Shown: piece after piece, positions 8,977 to 18,384 of the stretch
How positions within the stretch are numbered: position 1 is the stretch's first letter
Layout of the letters: each line of letters starts with the position of its first letter
Origin: Bryobacteraceae bacterium
GTDB lineage: Bacteria; Acidobacteriota; Terriglobia; Bryobacterales; Bryobacteraceae
NCBI GenBank assembly: GCA_030041495.1
Contig: JASHNT010000130.1
Coordinates: 1-64,000, forward strand
DNA length: 64,000 nucleotides
Direction of reading: 5' to 3'
Made by a program: the position numbers and the translations under genes
Notes under the pieces: model-generated
What the model saw: the letters and a program-made list of their open reading frames with translations, nothing else
Databases searched by the model: none
What the model was told of the DNA's origin: nothing

Positions 8977-10356
8977 TCATCGCCGCTTCCACCACACGCT
9001 TCCCCCGATGACGAGGATCAACAGCGGGAGCCCAAACACGCTCGAATAAAACATGACATTGACCTGACGCTGGTTCATGTTGAGCTGGCTGTCGGTAGGC
9101 TGCTTGGGACGGATGGAGATCAGGTCCTCATCGCTGCTCAGCCAGTTCAGCATGTTCAGGAACAAGTCGCGGTTCCCGTTGAAACTGATAAAGCCGTTGG
9201 TGGCGAATCCGGAGGAGCCGACCACCACGAAGCGCCCGGTAACGCCCTCTTTGCCGGTGGTGTAGGTGCCGGCCGCGCCGAGGGTAAAGGGACCCTTCTT
9301 GTCGTTCTTGGAGGGGGTAATGGCGCCGCCCTTGGGCGAAAGATCGGTGGTGGCCAGGCTGTCCTCGGTAGTTTCGAACAGCTTATCGACCTTGGTCTTG
9401 TCGCCGTTCATCACCGTCAGCGAGCGCGGGAACGGGAAGCCCGTCCAGACATTCTTCATGTCATTGACGATGGCGTGAGAATCGTAGGACATGACCACAG
9501 CCAGCTCCGGCCCGACGCCGTACAACTGGCCGACGCCGCTTAAATCCAGAACCAGATTCTTTTCCGGCGTGACACCCCAGCTTTTGAGCACGTCCACCAG
9601 CGCGTCGTTATCGGAGATATTCAGTTGGCCGACTTTCAGCGGAGCATCCAGCATCACCAGCAAGCGGCCGCCGTCTTCGACGTAGTCCTTCAGCGCCATG
9701 ACTTCAGGCGCAAGGAAATCGTGCGAGGGTCCGGGGACTACCACGATCGTGCAGTCCATCGGAATCTCCGGCTTGATCAGCAGGCGGATGACGTCCGTCT
9801 TGTAGTTAGACTTTTCGGTGTCTTGTTTCGCGGCGGAAAGACCGTCGCGCTCGGTGTTGTCGGTGTCGGCTTCGCCGGAGCCTACGGTGAAGCAGACTTT
9901 GCGGTCGCCCCCTTTGAGGTCGCGAACGATGGCTCCGGTGATGTCTTCCTCGGTGAGGCTCTTGGCTTCTTCTTTCTTGTTGCCAACCTCGACGAAGATG
10001 TTGGGGATGGGATTCTTGACACCCGCGGCGAGGGCCTCCGTGCGCTTCTTGTCGACGTCCTGATACTCGACGTCGATCTTGTGGGAGAGATCCGCGTAAC
10101 GGTCTAGAAGGTCGTGTGCCGGCTGAAAACCGGAGCTCTGGCCCCAGTAGGTGATCTTGACGTCCTGCTTGAGGTTCTTGGCGATTTTCTCGGTCTGGTC
10201 GGAGAGCGTGAACTTCTTGTTAACGGTGGAGTCGTAGCTCTTGTTGTAGCGGTTGGCCAGGAAGTTCAAGCCGCCCAGGATAAGCACGATGATGATGGAG
10301 TAAACAACGGCGCTGGCCAGAGTCGCGACGCGGCGCTTTCCTGTCTCGGCTGCCAT
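8977..10356 (-). CDS. GldG-like ABC transporter-associated protein
   Basis: The protein has 459 residues from ATG 10356, which has GGAGG six bases upstream and overlaps the permease stop codon (TAATG), indicating translational coupling. A GTG four codons upstream is a weaker alternative. There is an N-terminal membrane helix (VVYSIIIVLILGGLNFLA), a large extracytoplasmic domain of the ABC_transp_aux type (VEYQDVDKKRTEA; IVVVPGPSHDFLAPE; LLVMLDAPL) and a C-terminal helix (VFGLPLLILVIGGSVWW). GldG was named in bacteroidete gliding, but homologues are widespread in non-gliding bacteria. Motility should not be inferred from it. Confidence 0.92.
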   Translation of the reverse strand: MAAETGKRRVATLASAVVYSIIIVLILGGLNFLANRYNKSYDSTVNKKFTLSDQTEKIAKNLKQDVKITYWGQSSGFQPAHDLLDRYADLSHKIDVEYQDVDKKRTEALAAGVKNPIPNIFVEVGNKKEEAKSLTEEDITGAIVRDLKGGDRKVCFTVGSGEADTDNTERDGLSAAKQDTEKSNYKTDVIRLLIKPEIPMDCTIVVVPGPSHDFLAPEVMALKDYVEDGGRLLVMLDAPLKVGQLNISDNDALVDVLKSWGVTPEKNLVLDLSGVGQLYGVGPELAVVMSYDSHAIVNDMKNVWTGFPFPRSLTVMNGDKTKVDKLFETTEDSLATTDLSPKGGAITPSKNDKKGPFTLGAAGTYTTGKEGVTGRFVVVGSSGFATNGFISFNGNRDLFLNMLNWLSSDEDLISIRPKQPTDSQLNMNQRQVNVMFYSSVFGLPLLILVIGGSVWWKRR

Positions 10357-11119
10357 TATGCCCTCCACCGGATCGATTCCATGGACCGGCCGGTAAGGAA
10401 CAGGCCCAGGAAGATCATGCTCAAGAAATAGAACGAGTCCTTGGCATCCAGCACTCCTTTAGTGAAGGAGTCGAGATGGTCCAGAATCGAGAAGTAGCTG
10501 ACCACGCGCATGGTCGGCGTGGAGTCGAGCTGGCCCAGCCAACTAATCACCCACAGCAGCAGCAGAACGGCGAAGGTCGCAACGACGGCGACAATCTGGT
10601 TGCGGGTACAAGAGGAAACGAATGTGCCGAGCGCTAGCATGCATCCGCCTTGCAGCAGCAGGCCCAGGTAGCCGATCAGCATCGCTTTCCATTCCGGCTT
10701 GCCGTAGAAGTACAGGGTCAGCAGATTGAGCAGCGAGATCCCCAACATGCAGGCGTAGAGAATCAGAGCGGCCAGGAATTTGCCGCCGATGATCTCCCAA
10801 TTGTTGAGAGGCGAGGTGACCAGCAGCTCAATAGTGCCGGTGCGCTTCTCTTCGGCGAACAGGCGCATGGTGATCATGGGGCACATGAACAATCCGATGA
10901 CGCTGATGTTGGAAAGCAGATTGCGCACCACCCATTCGTTCACGTCCATGGGCTGAGCCTGTCCCATCATGGCGGACTGAAGGCTCTGGCGGACGAAAGA
11001 GGCGGTGGCCAAGGAGAAGAAGTAACCCGCGATCAAAGCGAAGAAGAACATCACGCCATAAGCGATCGGCGAGCGGAAGTAGGAGTTCAATTCCTTACGG
11101 CAGATGGTAAATGCGTTCA

Positions 11120-11120
<1 letters not shown>
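10356..11120 (-). CDS. ABC transporter permease, GldF-type (ABC-2 family)
   Basis: The 254-residue product has about six membrane segments. The N-terminus (TICRKELNSYFRSPIAYG) is characteristic of ABC-2 permeases of the GldF/NosY group. The conserved loop PMITMRLFAEEKRTGTIELL lies near the middle. It overlaps the ATPase gene by the TAATG arrangement at 11118-11122 and likewise overlaps the downstream GldG gene, so the three are translationally coupled. It is probably the membrane channel of the complex. The substrate is unknown. Confidence 0.94.
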
Positions 11121-12175
<1,055 letters not shown>

Positions 12176-12347
12176 AAGTGTTTATTATTCAGGACGAGCA
12201 AGATCGCTCTTTGTTACAGCAAACCTGATTACCGCGGACCTTGGTCACTCGAAACCTACGAGCGCAGAACAAACAACCCATACTATAGTGCGGTGGGCCT
12301 GACTGAGTCAATCGCGCCGCCAAGGGGTGTGGAGAGCCGAAAGACCG

Positions 12348-12581
12348 TTATACGGTGGCAGCGGGAGCGGTCTTCTTGCGGGAAGCCCGGCGTTTTTCCG
12401 CCGGCGGTTGACGGTCGCTCTTTTTCAAATTGGGGAGGACGATGGAGAGGACAAATTTCTTCTCTCCGTGGTCATCGAACTTGATGACGATGTACTCTTC
12501 CGTGCAGGATAGAACGCTGCCCAACCCAAACTTGGGGTGCTCGACCTGCGCACTCTGCGCAAAGGGCGGTTTAGTAGCCAT
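12348..12581 (-). CDS. Small Tudor-like protein resembling the C-terminal module of UvrD/PcrA helicases
   Basis: The protein has 77 residues. The core pattern V-x-H-P-x-F-G-x-G-x-V (residues 13-23) followed by IVIKFDDHGEKKF is the signature of the small beta-barrel found at the C-terminus of UvrD/PcrA helicases and in DUF3553-like stand-alone proteins. In helicases this module contacts RNA polymerase. The C-terminal third is basic (KRRASRKKT), which fits nucleic-acid contact. The gene is monocistronic with its own close -10. The function as a free-standing protein is unknown. Confidence 0.75.
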   Translation of the reverse strand: MATKPPFAQSAQVEHPKFGLGSVLSCTEEYIVIKFDDHGEKKFVLSIVLPNLKKSDRQPPAEKRRASRKKTAPAATV

Positions 12582-12586
12582 GGGGT

Positions 12587-12592
12587 ATAGTA
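12587..12592 (-). promoter_or_regulatory. Putative -10 element (TACTAT) five bases before a start codon
   Basis: On the minus strand TACTAT is followed by five bases (ACCCC) and then the ATG of the Tudor-like gene at 12581. There is no Shine-Dalgarno sequence. A start about 7 nt after the -10 would fall on the ATG itself, so a leaderless mRNA is predicted. Confidence 0.45.
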
Positions 12593-12722
12593 TTTCCCTT
12601 TTCGGAAAACCTGTACTTCATTCTAACAAAAGAAGAAGCTGAACGCCAAATGGCCGCGGGATCGTGGCTAACTCCGTCTACGGAAGGGGGTTGCGGATAT
12701 CGAGGTCATCTCCTATTCCTGC

Positions 12723-12775
12723 CCGGGTGTAAGACCCTAGGTGCCGCTAAGTGTAACTTAGGGACGCTTGCCCGG
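12723..12775 (+). other. Extended hairpin of unknown function upstream of the sigma factor gene
   Basis: An inner 8-bp stem (CCCTAGGT at 12735-12742 with ACTTAGGG at 12756-12763, one G-T pair) is enclosed by AAG/CTT and by a 5-bp outer stem (CCGGG at 12723-12727 with CCCGG at 12771-12775). It lies in the 242-nt region between the Tudor-like gene and the sigma factor start and has no U-tract, so a simple terminator is unlikely. It could be a structured leader, a small RNA or a protein-binding site. Confidence 0.3.
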
Positions 12776-12823
12776 AACCTGCATGCAGCCGGCGGTGTCA
12801 AAGGGTTTGCAGGTCGCGGTAGA

Positions 12824-13516
12824 ATGAATTTCGGAACAGGTACCGTGGCGGATTCAACGGTTGGATTTCAATTCGAGGCGCTGCGAGCGGCGGATACGCT
12901 GCCGCCGGAAGATGCGGCTTTGCTGGCTGGTTTACGGGAGGGTGACGAAGCCTCCTACGAAGTCTTGATCCAGCGCTACGAAAGGCCGGTTTACAACCTG
13001 GTCAGCCGCCTGGTGGACGATCCGGCCGATGCCGCGGACGCGGTCCAGGAGGTGTTCCTCAAAGTTTTCCGTAAAGTAGCCTGGTTCCGCGGTGACAGCA
13101 GCCTGAAGACCTGGATCTACCGCATCGCGATCAATGAGGCTCGCAATCAGAGGCGCTGGTTTGGGCGGCACAAGCAGAGAGAAGTGGGGCTGGAGCCACT
13201 GCCGGGCGAGTCCTCGGGCGGATACACGAATTATCTGGAGGACCAGCAACCGTCTCCGTTCGACATTGCGCTCGATCATGAAACCCGGGCGCTGATAGAG
13301 CAAGCTCTCAATGAGGTGAGTCCGGCTTTCCGCGCGGCTCTGGTGCTGCGCGAAATCGAGGGGTTAAGTTACGAGGAGATTTCTGAAATTCTTGAGGTTT
13401 CTCTCGGAACCGTGAAGTCCCGGATCTTGCGCGGGCGCGAGGCGCTCCGCAAGGCTCTGGGGGCCCGGTTGGAGGCGTCGCCAACGGTACGGCTGGCGCT
13501 GCAGCCGGCGGAGTGA
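12824..13516 (+). CDS. RNA polymerase sigma factor, ECF (RpoE-like) subfamily
   Basis: The product has 230 residues from ATG 12824. Region 2 spans about residues 45-110 (YNLVSRLVDDPADAADAVQEVFLKVFR; TWIYRIAINEARN) and region 4 about 160-215 (REIEGLSYEEISEILEVSLGTVKSRILRGRE). The frame is open back to 12650, but that part is low-scoring leader sequence with a strong hairpin, so the later ATG is preferred. GTG 12845 is another option because a TAGAAT overlaps the ATG. The downstream membrane protein is a likely regulator. Confidence 0.92.
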   Translation: MNFGTGTVADSTVGFQFEALRAADTLPPEDAALLAGLREGDEASYEVLIQRYERPVYNLVSRLVDDPADAADAVQEVFLKVFRKVAWFRGDSSLKTWIYRIAINEARNQRRWFGRHKQREVGLEPLPGESSGGYTNYLEDQQPSPFDIALDHETRALIEQALNEVSPAFRAALVLREIEGLSYEEISEILEVSLGTVKSRILRGREALRKALGARLEASPTVRLALQPAE

Positions 13517-13530
13517 AGGAACAGGGTTGT

Positions 13531-14148
13531 ATGAGTTTCAACTTTGCATCGTCGCACCACGTAGGTGAAGTCCCGGCCGAGGAGCGGTTACGCCAAGCCC
13601 TGCGGAGCCTTCCGGCGCGGATTCCGCCGGCGGGCTTGACCACAAGTCTACGCGTCATCGCCTCCCGGGAGCGCAAGCGCTTCCTTGAGCGGCGCACATG
13701 GCGGCAAGCGGTGGTGACCTGGTACGGAAACATGAGCGTACGCGCCGGCGAGATGATTCGCACCGCCGCGCTGCCGGTGGCCGGCGGATTGGTTTCGGCC
13801 GTGGTGCTGTTCAGCACCTGGCTGGTGCCGACCTATCCTGTGCTTGCCAATAACGGCTCCGACGTGCCCACAGTGCTCAGCACGGAAGCCACCCTGCAAC
13901 AGACTGCGGCAACGGCTCTGCCCAGTGGCGATGCCGTCGACGTGACGGTGAACGACCAAGGCCGGGTGGTGGATATTTCCTTCGTCGGCGGACCCGGTGC
14001 GCAGCCGAGCTCCACCCAACGGCGTGAAACTATGGAGAATCTGCTGCTGTTTACGCGTTTTGCTCCGGCGACCGAGTTCGGGCACCCCATGTCCAGCAAG
14101 ATCCGGCTGTACTTCAGCCAGCCCAGCCAGGTGGACGTCAAGGACTAA
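13531..14148 (+). CDS. Putative membrane anti-sigma partner lacking the usual zinc motif
   Basis: The protein has 205 residues from ATG 13531, with AAGGA 10 nt upstream. An in-frame GTG at 13513 overlapping the sigma stop is an alternative. A cytoplasmic N-terminal region of about 70 residues (LRQALRSLPARIPPAG; FLERRTWRQAV) is followed by one membrane segment near 72-95 (AALPVAGGLVSAVVLFSTWLV) and a periplasmic domain of about 110 residues. The architecture and position immediately after an ECF sigma gene suggest an anti-sigma factor, but the HxxxCxxC zinc motif of the ZAS class is absent. The role is inferred from position. Confidence 0.7.
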   Translation: MSFNFASSHHVGEVPAEERLRQALRSLPARIPPAGLTTSLRVIASRERKRFLERRTWRQAVVTWYGNMSVRAGEMIRTAALPVAGGLVSAVVLFSTWLVPTYPVLANNGSDVPTVLSTEATLQQTAATALPSGDAVDVTVNDQGRVVDISFVGGPGAQPSSTQRRETMENLLLFTRFAPATEFGHPMSSKIRLYFSQPSQVDVKD

Positions 14149-14158
14149 GCGAGCCTCA

Positions 14159-14932
14159 TTGGGCAGGCGCTTCGGTCAACATTTCCTCGCGCGAAAATCC
14201 ATTCTGGATCGCATTGCGGCGGCAGCCTGCCCGGAGCAGGCGCCATCCGTCATCGAGATCGGACCGGGCCGGGGCGCTCTCACCGAATCCCTGCTCGAGC
14301 GCGCTCGAAAGGTGATCGCGATCGAAATCGACCCGGTGCTGGTGCATTACCTGCAGCAGAAATTTCGCGAGCAGATCGAAGCCGGACGTCTGGAGCTGCT
14401 CGCCGCTGACGTGCTGAAAATCGACCTGGCGGAGTTGGTTGCGCCCTCGCGCGCGGTACTGGCGGGCAATCTCCCCTACTACATCACCTCTCCCATTCTG
14501 GAGCGGGTTTTCGCGCTGGGCGACAAATGGGAACGCGCTGTGTTTCTGGTGCAAGCGGAGGTAGCTGCGCGCCTGGCGGCCGTGCCGGGCACCAGAGACT
14601 ACGGTTATTTGAGCGTGCTCACTCAAGTTCACGCGCGTCCGCGGATTTTGTGCGACGTGCCGCGGACGGCGTTCCGCCCTCCGCCCAAAGTGGACAGCGC
14701 GGTGGTTCTGCTGGAGCCTTGCGACACGCGTGCGGACCGGGGCATCGCGGATCGCGAGGCTTTTCTGCGCTTCGCATCGGATTGCTTCCGGCACAAGCGC
14801 AAAACCCTGCGCAACAACCTGATCGCGCGGTACGGGCGCGAGAAAATAGACGCGGCTAAGGTCGGGAAACTGCGAGCAGAGCAGCTAGATGTCGCCGAGC
14901 TCGCGGAGCTGCACCGCGTCCTGGGAGAATGA
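14159..14932 (+). CDS. rsmA: 16S rRNA dimethyladenosine transferase
   Basis: The product (also called KsgA) dimethylates two adjacent adenosines in the 3' end of 16S rRNA. From TTG 14159 it has 257 residues and opens with the family's GRRFGQHFL. There is no ATG in a suitable place, and upstream extension would overlap the preceding gene. SAM motif I (EIGPGRG) is at residues 33-39, and the adenine-binding NLPYY motif is at 104-108. The C-terminal helical domain includes CFRHKRKTLRNNL. It ends in an ATGATG overlap with the next gene, so the two are coupled. Confidence 0.95.
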   Translation: MGRRFGQHFLARKSILDRIAAAACPEQAPSVIEIGPGRGALTESLLERARKVIAIEIDPVLVHYLQQKFREQIEAGRLELLAADVLKIDLAELVAPSRAVLAGNLPYYITSPILERVFALGDKWERAVFLVQAEVAARLAAVPGTRDYGYLSVLTQVHARPRILCDVPRTAFRPPPKVDSAVVLLEPCDTRADRGIADREAFLRFASDCFRHKRKTLRNNLIARYGREKIDAAKVGKLRAEQLDVAELAELHRVLGE

Positions 14933-15627
14933 TGGATCTCTTTCCAGCAAAGTTGGGTGCGCTGATGCGCGAGGTGATCGCCTGCGAGCGTTGCCCTCGT
15001 TTACGCGATCATTGCCGCAACGTCGCCCAGATCAAGCGCCGCGCGTATCTCGAATGGGAGTATTGGGCGAAGCCGGTGCCGTCTTTCGGCGATCCCAAGG
15101 CTCGTGTGCTGATTATCGGACTGGCGCCCGGCGCGCATGGAGCAAATCGAACCGGAAGGATCTTCACGGGCGACAGCTCCGGCGATTTTCTATATCGCGC
15201 GCTATACGAGACCGGATTTGCGTCGCAGCCGGTGAGCCGGTCGCGCAATGATGGGCTGAAGCTCAAAGGCGCCTACATTACTGCTTCGGCCCGTTGCGCG
15301 CCCCCGGATAACAAGCCTGCGCCAGGCGAACTCGCCAATTGCCGTCCGTATCTGGAGCGGGAGCTGGACCTGCTCAAGGATATTAGCGTGGTGGTGGCGC
15401 TGGGGCGCGTGGCTTTCGACGGATACCTGAAGATTCTGCATGATCGCGGCCAGATCGCGAGCCGGGGATCGTTTCCTTTCGCGCATGGCGCAGAGCATCA
15501 CATCGGGCAGGGCCGGCCGGTGCTGATCGCGTCCTACCATCCCAGCCAGCAAAACACCTCGACGGGGAAGTTGACGGCGGAGATGTTGCGTAGAATCTTC
15601 GAGCGCGCGAGGAAGCTAAGTGCCTAG
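14929..15627 (+). CDS. Family 5 (UDGb-type) uracil-DNA glycosylase
   Basis: The 232-residue protein removes uracil, and in related enzymes other deaminated bases, from DNA. Motif A (GLAPGAHGANRTGR, residues 64-77) has the Ala-rich form typical of UDGb rather than the GEAPG form of family 4. The C-terminal motif SYHPSQQN carries the second active-site region. Four cysteines (C19, C22, C123, C138) fit the [4Fe-4S] cluster of this group. The family is common in thermophiles, actinobacteria and acidobacteria. It overlaps rsmA by four bases. dUTPase, another uracil-exclusion enzyme, is elsewhere in this window. Confidence 0.92.
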   Translation: MMDLFPAKLGALMREVIACERCPRLRDHCRNVAQIKRRAYLEWEYWAKPVPSFGDPKARVLIIGLAPGAHGANRTGRIFTGDSSGDFLYRALYETGFASQPVSRSRNDGLKLKGAYITASARCAPPDNKPAPGELANCRPYLERELDLLKDISVVVALGRVAFDGYLKILHDRGQIASRGSFPFAHGAEHHIGQGRPVLIASYHPSQQNTSTGKLTAEMLRRIFERARKLSA

Positions 15628-15631
15628 CGCC

Positions 15632-16420
15632 TCAAGCCTCAGCCAGCGTCAGAGGGACGGGTTGGCGGCCATCGAGGTCGGTTATGCCGAACTCTCGCGC
15701 GACTTCGGCGGCAACCAATCCATGTCCAGAGCGCTCCATGAGCTTTGCGTCACGCGAGAGAGCCGCGATGACCCTGCCAATGAACTCCGGGCTTTCGCTG
15801 TTTGAAAGATCGAGCCATCCGGCTTTGGCCGCTTCCATGACTGATTCGGTTCTCACCAGCCCCGGGTAGAGCGAGACCACGGCGACGCCGCTTTCTCGTA
15901 ACTCATGCGCCATATCCGCGGACATTTTGTCGGTGGCCGCCTTGGCGATTCCGTAAATGGCGTTCCCGATGTATTTCTGCGCTGCCCAGAAACTGATGTT
16001 GACGATCAGTCCGCTTCGCTGTGCTGTCATCTCGCGGGCCGCAAGCGCGGAAGCGACAAAAGCAGCTCGAACGCCCCCGTCCATCATGCTGGCCCATCGG
16101 TGCATCGGCTGTTGCCAAAAAGGAAGGTTCCAGGTGAAGTGGCCGTTCTCGACCATCCTCTCATAGCCGCCCCAGGCCGAGTTCACGAGCACGTCCAGAC
16201 CGCTACCAGCGTCGGCGCCGTTCTCGCGAATGCGCTCGAACACGCGCTCGGTGTCGCTGTCATTGCGATGATCGCAAGGGATGCGCACTACTTGCGTGGG
16301 CAGGTCGGCCGTAGCGATCGTTCGGCCGGTGGCGAACACCCGCAAGTTCTGGGTCGCGAGCTCCGCGGCCACGCCCCTTCCGATTCCTCTGGATGCGCCC
16401 GTAACGAGTGCGGTTGGCAC
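15632..16420 (-). CDS. Short-chain dehydrogenase/reductase
   Basis: The protein has 262 residues. A Rossmann NAD(P) motif TGASRGIGRG is at residues 7-16. The usual active-site order follows: NSAWGG in place of NNAG, a serine after INISF, and Y-x-x-x-K (YGIAK) near residue 170. The start is GTG at 16420 with TATAAT five bases upstream. The gene converges on the glycosylase gene with four bases between. The substrate cannot be predicted. The 50-60 residue insertion around WNLPFWQQPMHRW is typical of a subgroup related to human DHRS1. Confidence 0.9.
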   Translation of the reverse strand: MPTALVTGASRGIGRGVAAELATQNLRVFATGRTIATADLPTQVVRIPCDHRNDSDTERVFERIRENGADAGSGLDVLVNSAWGGYERMVENGHFTWNLPFWQQPMHRWASMMDGGVRAAFVASALAAREMTAQRSGLIVNISFWAAQKYIGNAIYGIAKAATDKMSADMAHELRESGVAVVSLYPGLVRTESVMEAAKAGWLDLSNSESPEFIGRVIAALSRDAKLMERSGHGLVAAEVAREFGITDLDGRQPVPLTLAEA

Positions 16421-16425
16421 GTCCG

Positions 16426-16431
16426 ATTATA
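16426..16431 (-). promoter_or_regulatory. Putative -10 element (TATAAT) five bases before the SDR start
   Basis: A perfect TATAAT on the minus strand is separated by CGGAC from the GTG start codon at 16420. There is no ribosome-binding site, so the mRNA is probably leaderless. No consensus -35 is evident. Confidence 0.5.
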
Positions 16432-16474
16432 GGCGAAGACGCGGCGAACGAGCAAGGTACCGCTGAGGATTCGC

Positions 16475-16480
16475 TATACT
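16475..16480 (+). promoter_or_regulatory. Putative -10 element (TATACT) ten bases before a start codon
   Basis: TATACT lies 10 nt upstream of the ATG at 16491. It sits in the 70-nt intergenic region shared with the divergent SDR gene. A start about 7 nt after the element would give a leader of only a few bases. Confidence 0.4.
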
Positions 16481-16490
16481 GCCAAGGTCA

Positions 16491-16910
16491 ATGGCCTCGA
16501 ATCCCACCTTCATCAAGGCTGCGGCGCTAGTGGTCGCTGTACTGGGGGCGGCGGGAGCATTCAGCTCCTACCAGGTTTCGGCCGCCTATGCGCAACAATA
16601 TCCCGACGCCTACGGCGGAGAGCGCGCGGAAATACGCTTCGCTCCGCTCGCCGAACGCGTGCCCGAATCCGCCGAGCTGGGTTACTTCACCGATCTCGAT
16701 CCCTCGCAACCGGCTTACGCTCCGGCGTTCTTAGCCGCGCAGTATGCAGTCGCTCCACGCATGCTGGTGTTTCTGAATGGGAAGGAACAGCCCGACTGGG
16801 CGGTCGGCAATTTCTCCAAGCCAGTGGACTTCGCGGCAGCGGGAGAGGCTCACGGCTATGCGATGACGGCGGATTTAGGCAACGGCGTGGTACTGTTCCG
16901 GCGAAAATGA
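16491..16910 (+). CDS. Small exported or membrane-anchored protein of unknown function
   Basis: The protein has 139 residues. A hydrophobic N-terminal segment (AAALVVAVLGAAGAFSSYQVSAAYAQQ) could be a signal peptide or an anchor. The mature part contains strand-like segments such as APRMLVFLNGK and GNGVVLFRRK and many Tyr and Pro residues. No family is recognised. The next gene, a polytopic membrane protein, begins 10 nt downstream, so they are probably co-expressed and may work together in envelope glycan metabolism, which is only a guess from the neighbour. Confidence 0.7.
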   Translation: MASNPTFIKAAALVVAVLGAAGAFSSYQVSAAYAQQYPDAYGGERAEIRFAPLAERVPESAELGYFTDLDPSQPAYAPAFLAAQYAVAPRMLVFLNGKEQPDWAVGNFSKPVDFAAAGEAHGYAMTADLGNGVVLFRRK

Positions 16911-16920
16911 CGAAGCTGAA

Positions 16921-18357
16921 ATGATGTGGGCGCTTACCTTCGCGATGACGCTGGCCGCGGGCTGGTTTCTGGCTGGTGCGCTGACGGCAGGAGCGTCCCA
17001 TGGCCCTAGATGGGCCTCTCTGTTGGTCGAGATCGCGTTAGGCGCATTGTTCGGGCCGGGGCTTGCGTCGATTTTGTACTTCGCGCTGGTGGGGATGGGC
17101 GTTGCGAATCGCGGGACCGTGATGGGGATGTGCGCGGCCTTGCTTGCGGCCAGCGCCATGCTGTTCTGGCGGAGCCCAGCAACCCAGAAACCACAAGAAG
17201 AGAAACGAAGCTTCCCGTGGACCTGGGTATTGTGGATCGGCGTGGCGGCGGGGCTGATCTTCTTCGTCCTTGATTTTCAGGCCGCCTCCAACGCGAATCC
17301 CGCCGGTGAATGGGACGCTATGTCCATCTGGAATTTGCGCGCGCACTACCTGGCTTCCGGACCTGATTTGTGGCGGCGTGCAGTATCGGCCGATCTAGGC
17401 GGGCAGATGAGTGGCGCAGCGCATCCGGGTTATCCGCTGTTCCTTTCCGGATTCATCGGACTCCAATGGTCGGCGTCGGGCACGTTCGACGAAGCGGTGC
17501 CGATCGCGGTGTCGCTGCTGTTTGCGATGGGCGCACTCATCTTGTTAGGCGCGAGCCTGGCAAGCCGGAGATCAGTCGCGCTGGGGTTGCTGGCGTGGCT
17601 GGTCTTGCTGGCATCCGAAGTCTTCGCGTCGCAAGCCGCGGCGCAATATTCGGATTTGCTTCAAGGCCTGGCTTTCTTGAGCGCGCTAGTGCTGCTGGAA
17701 GGGGCGTGGGAACGCAAAGGCGATTCGCGATTGTTGGCTGCAGCGGGCCTCGCCATCGGGCTTTCGTGCTGGATCAAGAATGAGGGCTTGCCTTTCGCGC
17801 TGGCGGCGCTCGCCGTGGCCGCCTGGCGTTTCCGGCCGGGCATTGAGAAGATCGCGTGGGTGGTGGTGGGCGCGCTGCCTGGCTTGCTGGGGACGGTGGT
17901 ACTGAAACTGTTCGTCGCGCACGGAAGCGAGGCCGTTTTTCCCCACACGATGAGCGAAGCGATCCAAAAGATTGCTGGACCGGGCCGATGGTGGCAGGCG
18001 GCGCTGGGATTCGTCAAGGCGGTCTATGACGCGGGCAATCCGTGGACACATCCGGTGCTGTTGGCGGCTGTGTTGGCGCTGGCGCTGCGTTTCGTGCCTC
18101 ACGCGGAGCGGCGCAGCCGGATGTGGCTGCTGATTCCGGTCGCCGCGACCGCCGCAGCGGAATACGGACTGTACCTGGTCACTACCGCCGATCTTAACTG
18201 GCACATTTCGACCTCGGTCAGCCGCTTGGTTGCCCAACTTTGGCCGTCGCTGATCTGGCTGTTCTTCCTGGTGTTGCGGACTCCGGAGGAGGCCTTCGCG
18301 CCAAAGCCGGAGCCGGTGCGCGCGGCAGCCGCAAAAGCCGGGCGCAAGCGTAGGTGA
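16921..18357 (+). CDS. Polytopic membrane protein resembling GT-C type glycosyltransferases
   Basis: The 478-residue protein has about 11-13 hydrophobic segments and a large loop after the second to fourth helices containing NPAGEWDAMSIWNLRAHYL, where acidic residues next to a membrane segment recall the DxD-type site of GT-C/ArnT-like transferases. The C-terminus is basic (AAAKAGRKRR). No soluble catalytic domain is present. It follows the small exported protein by 10 nt. Transfer of a lipid-linked sugar is a plausible activity but is not proven by the sequence. Confidence 0.7.
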   Translation: MMWALTFAMTLAAGWFLAGALTAGASHGPRWASLLVEIALGALFGPGLASILYFALVGMGVANRGTVMGMCAALLAASAMLFWRSPATQKPQEEKRSFPWTWVLWIGVAAGLIFFVLDFQAASNANPAGEWDAMSIWNLRAHYLASGPDLWRRAVSADLGGQMSGAAHPGYPLFLSGFIGLQWSASGTFDEAVPIAVSLLFAMGALILLGASLASRRSVALGLLAWLVLLASEVFASQAAAQYSDLLQGLAFLSALVLLEGAWERKGDSRLLAAAGLAIGLSCWIKNEGLPFALAALAVAAWRFRPGIEKIAWVVVGALPGLLGTVVLKLFVAHGSEAVFPHTMSEAIQKIAGPGRWWQAALGFVKAVYDAGNPWTHPVLLAAVLALALRFVPHAERRSRMWLLIPVAATAAAEYGLYLVTTADLNWHISTSVSRLVAQLWPSLIWLFFLVLRTPEEAFAPKPEPVRAAAAKAGRKRR

Positions 18358-18384
18358 GCGGAAAGAGGCAAACTAAAGGAGTCG

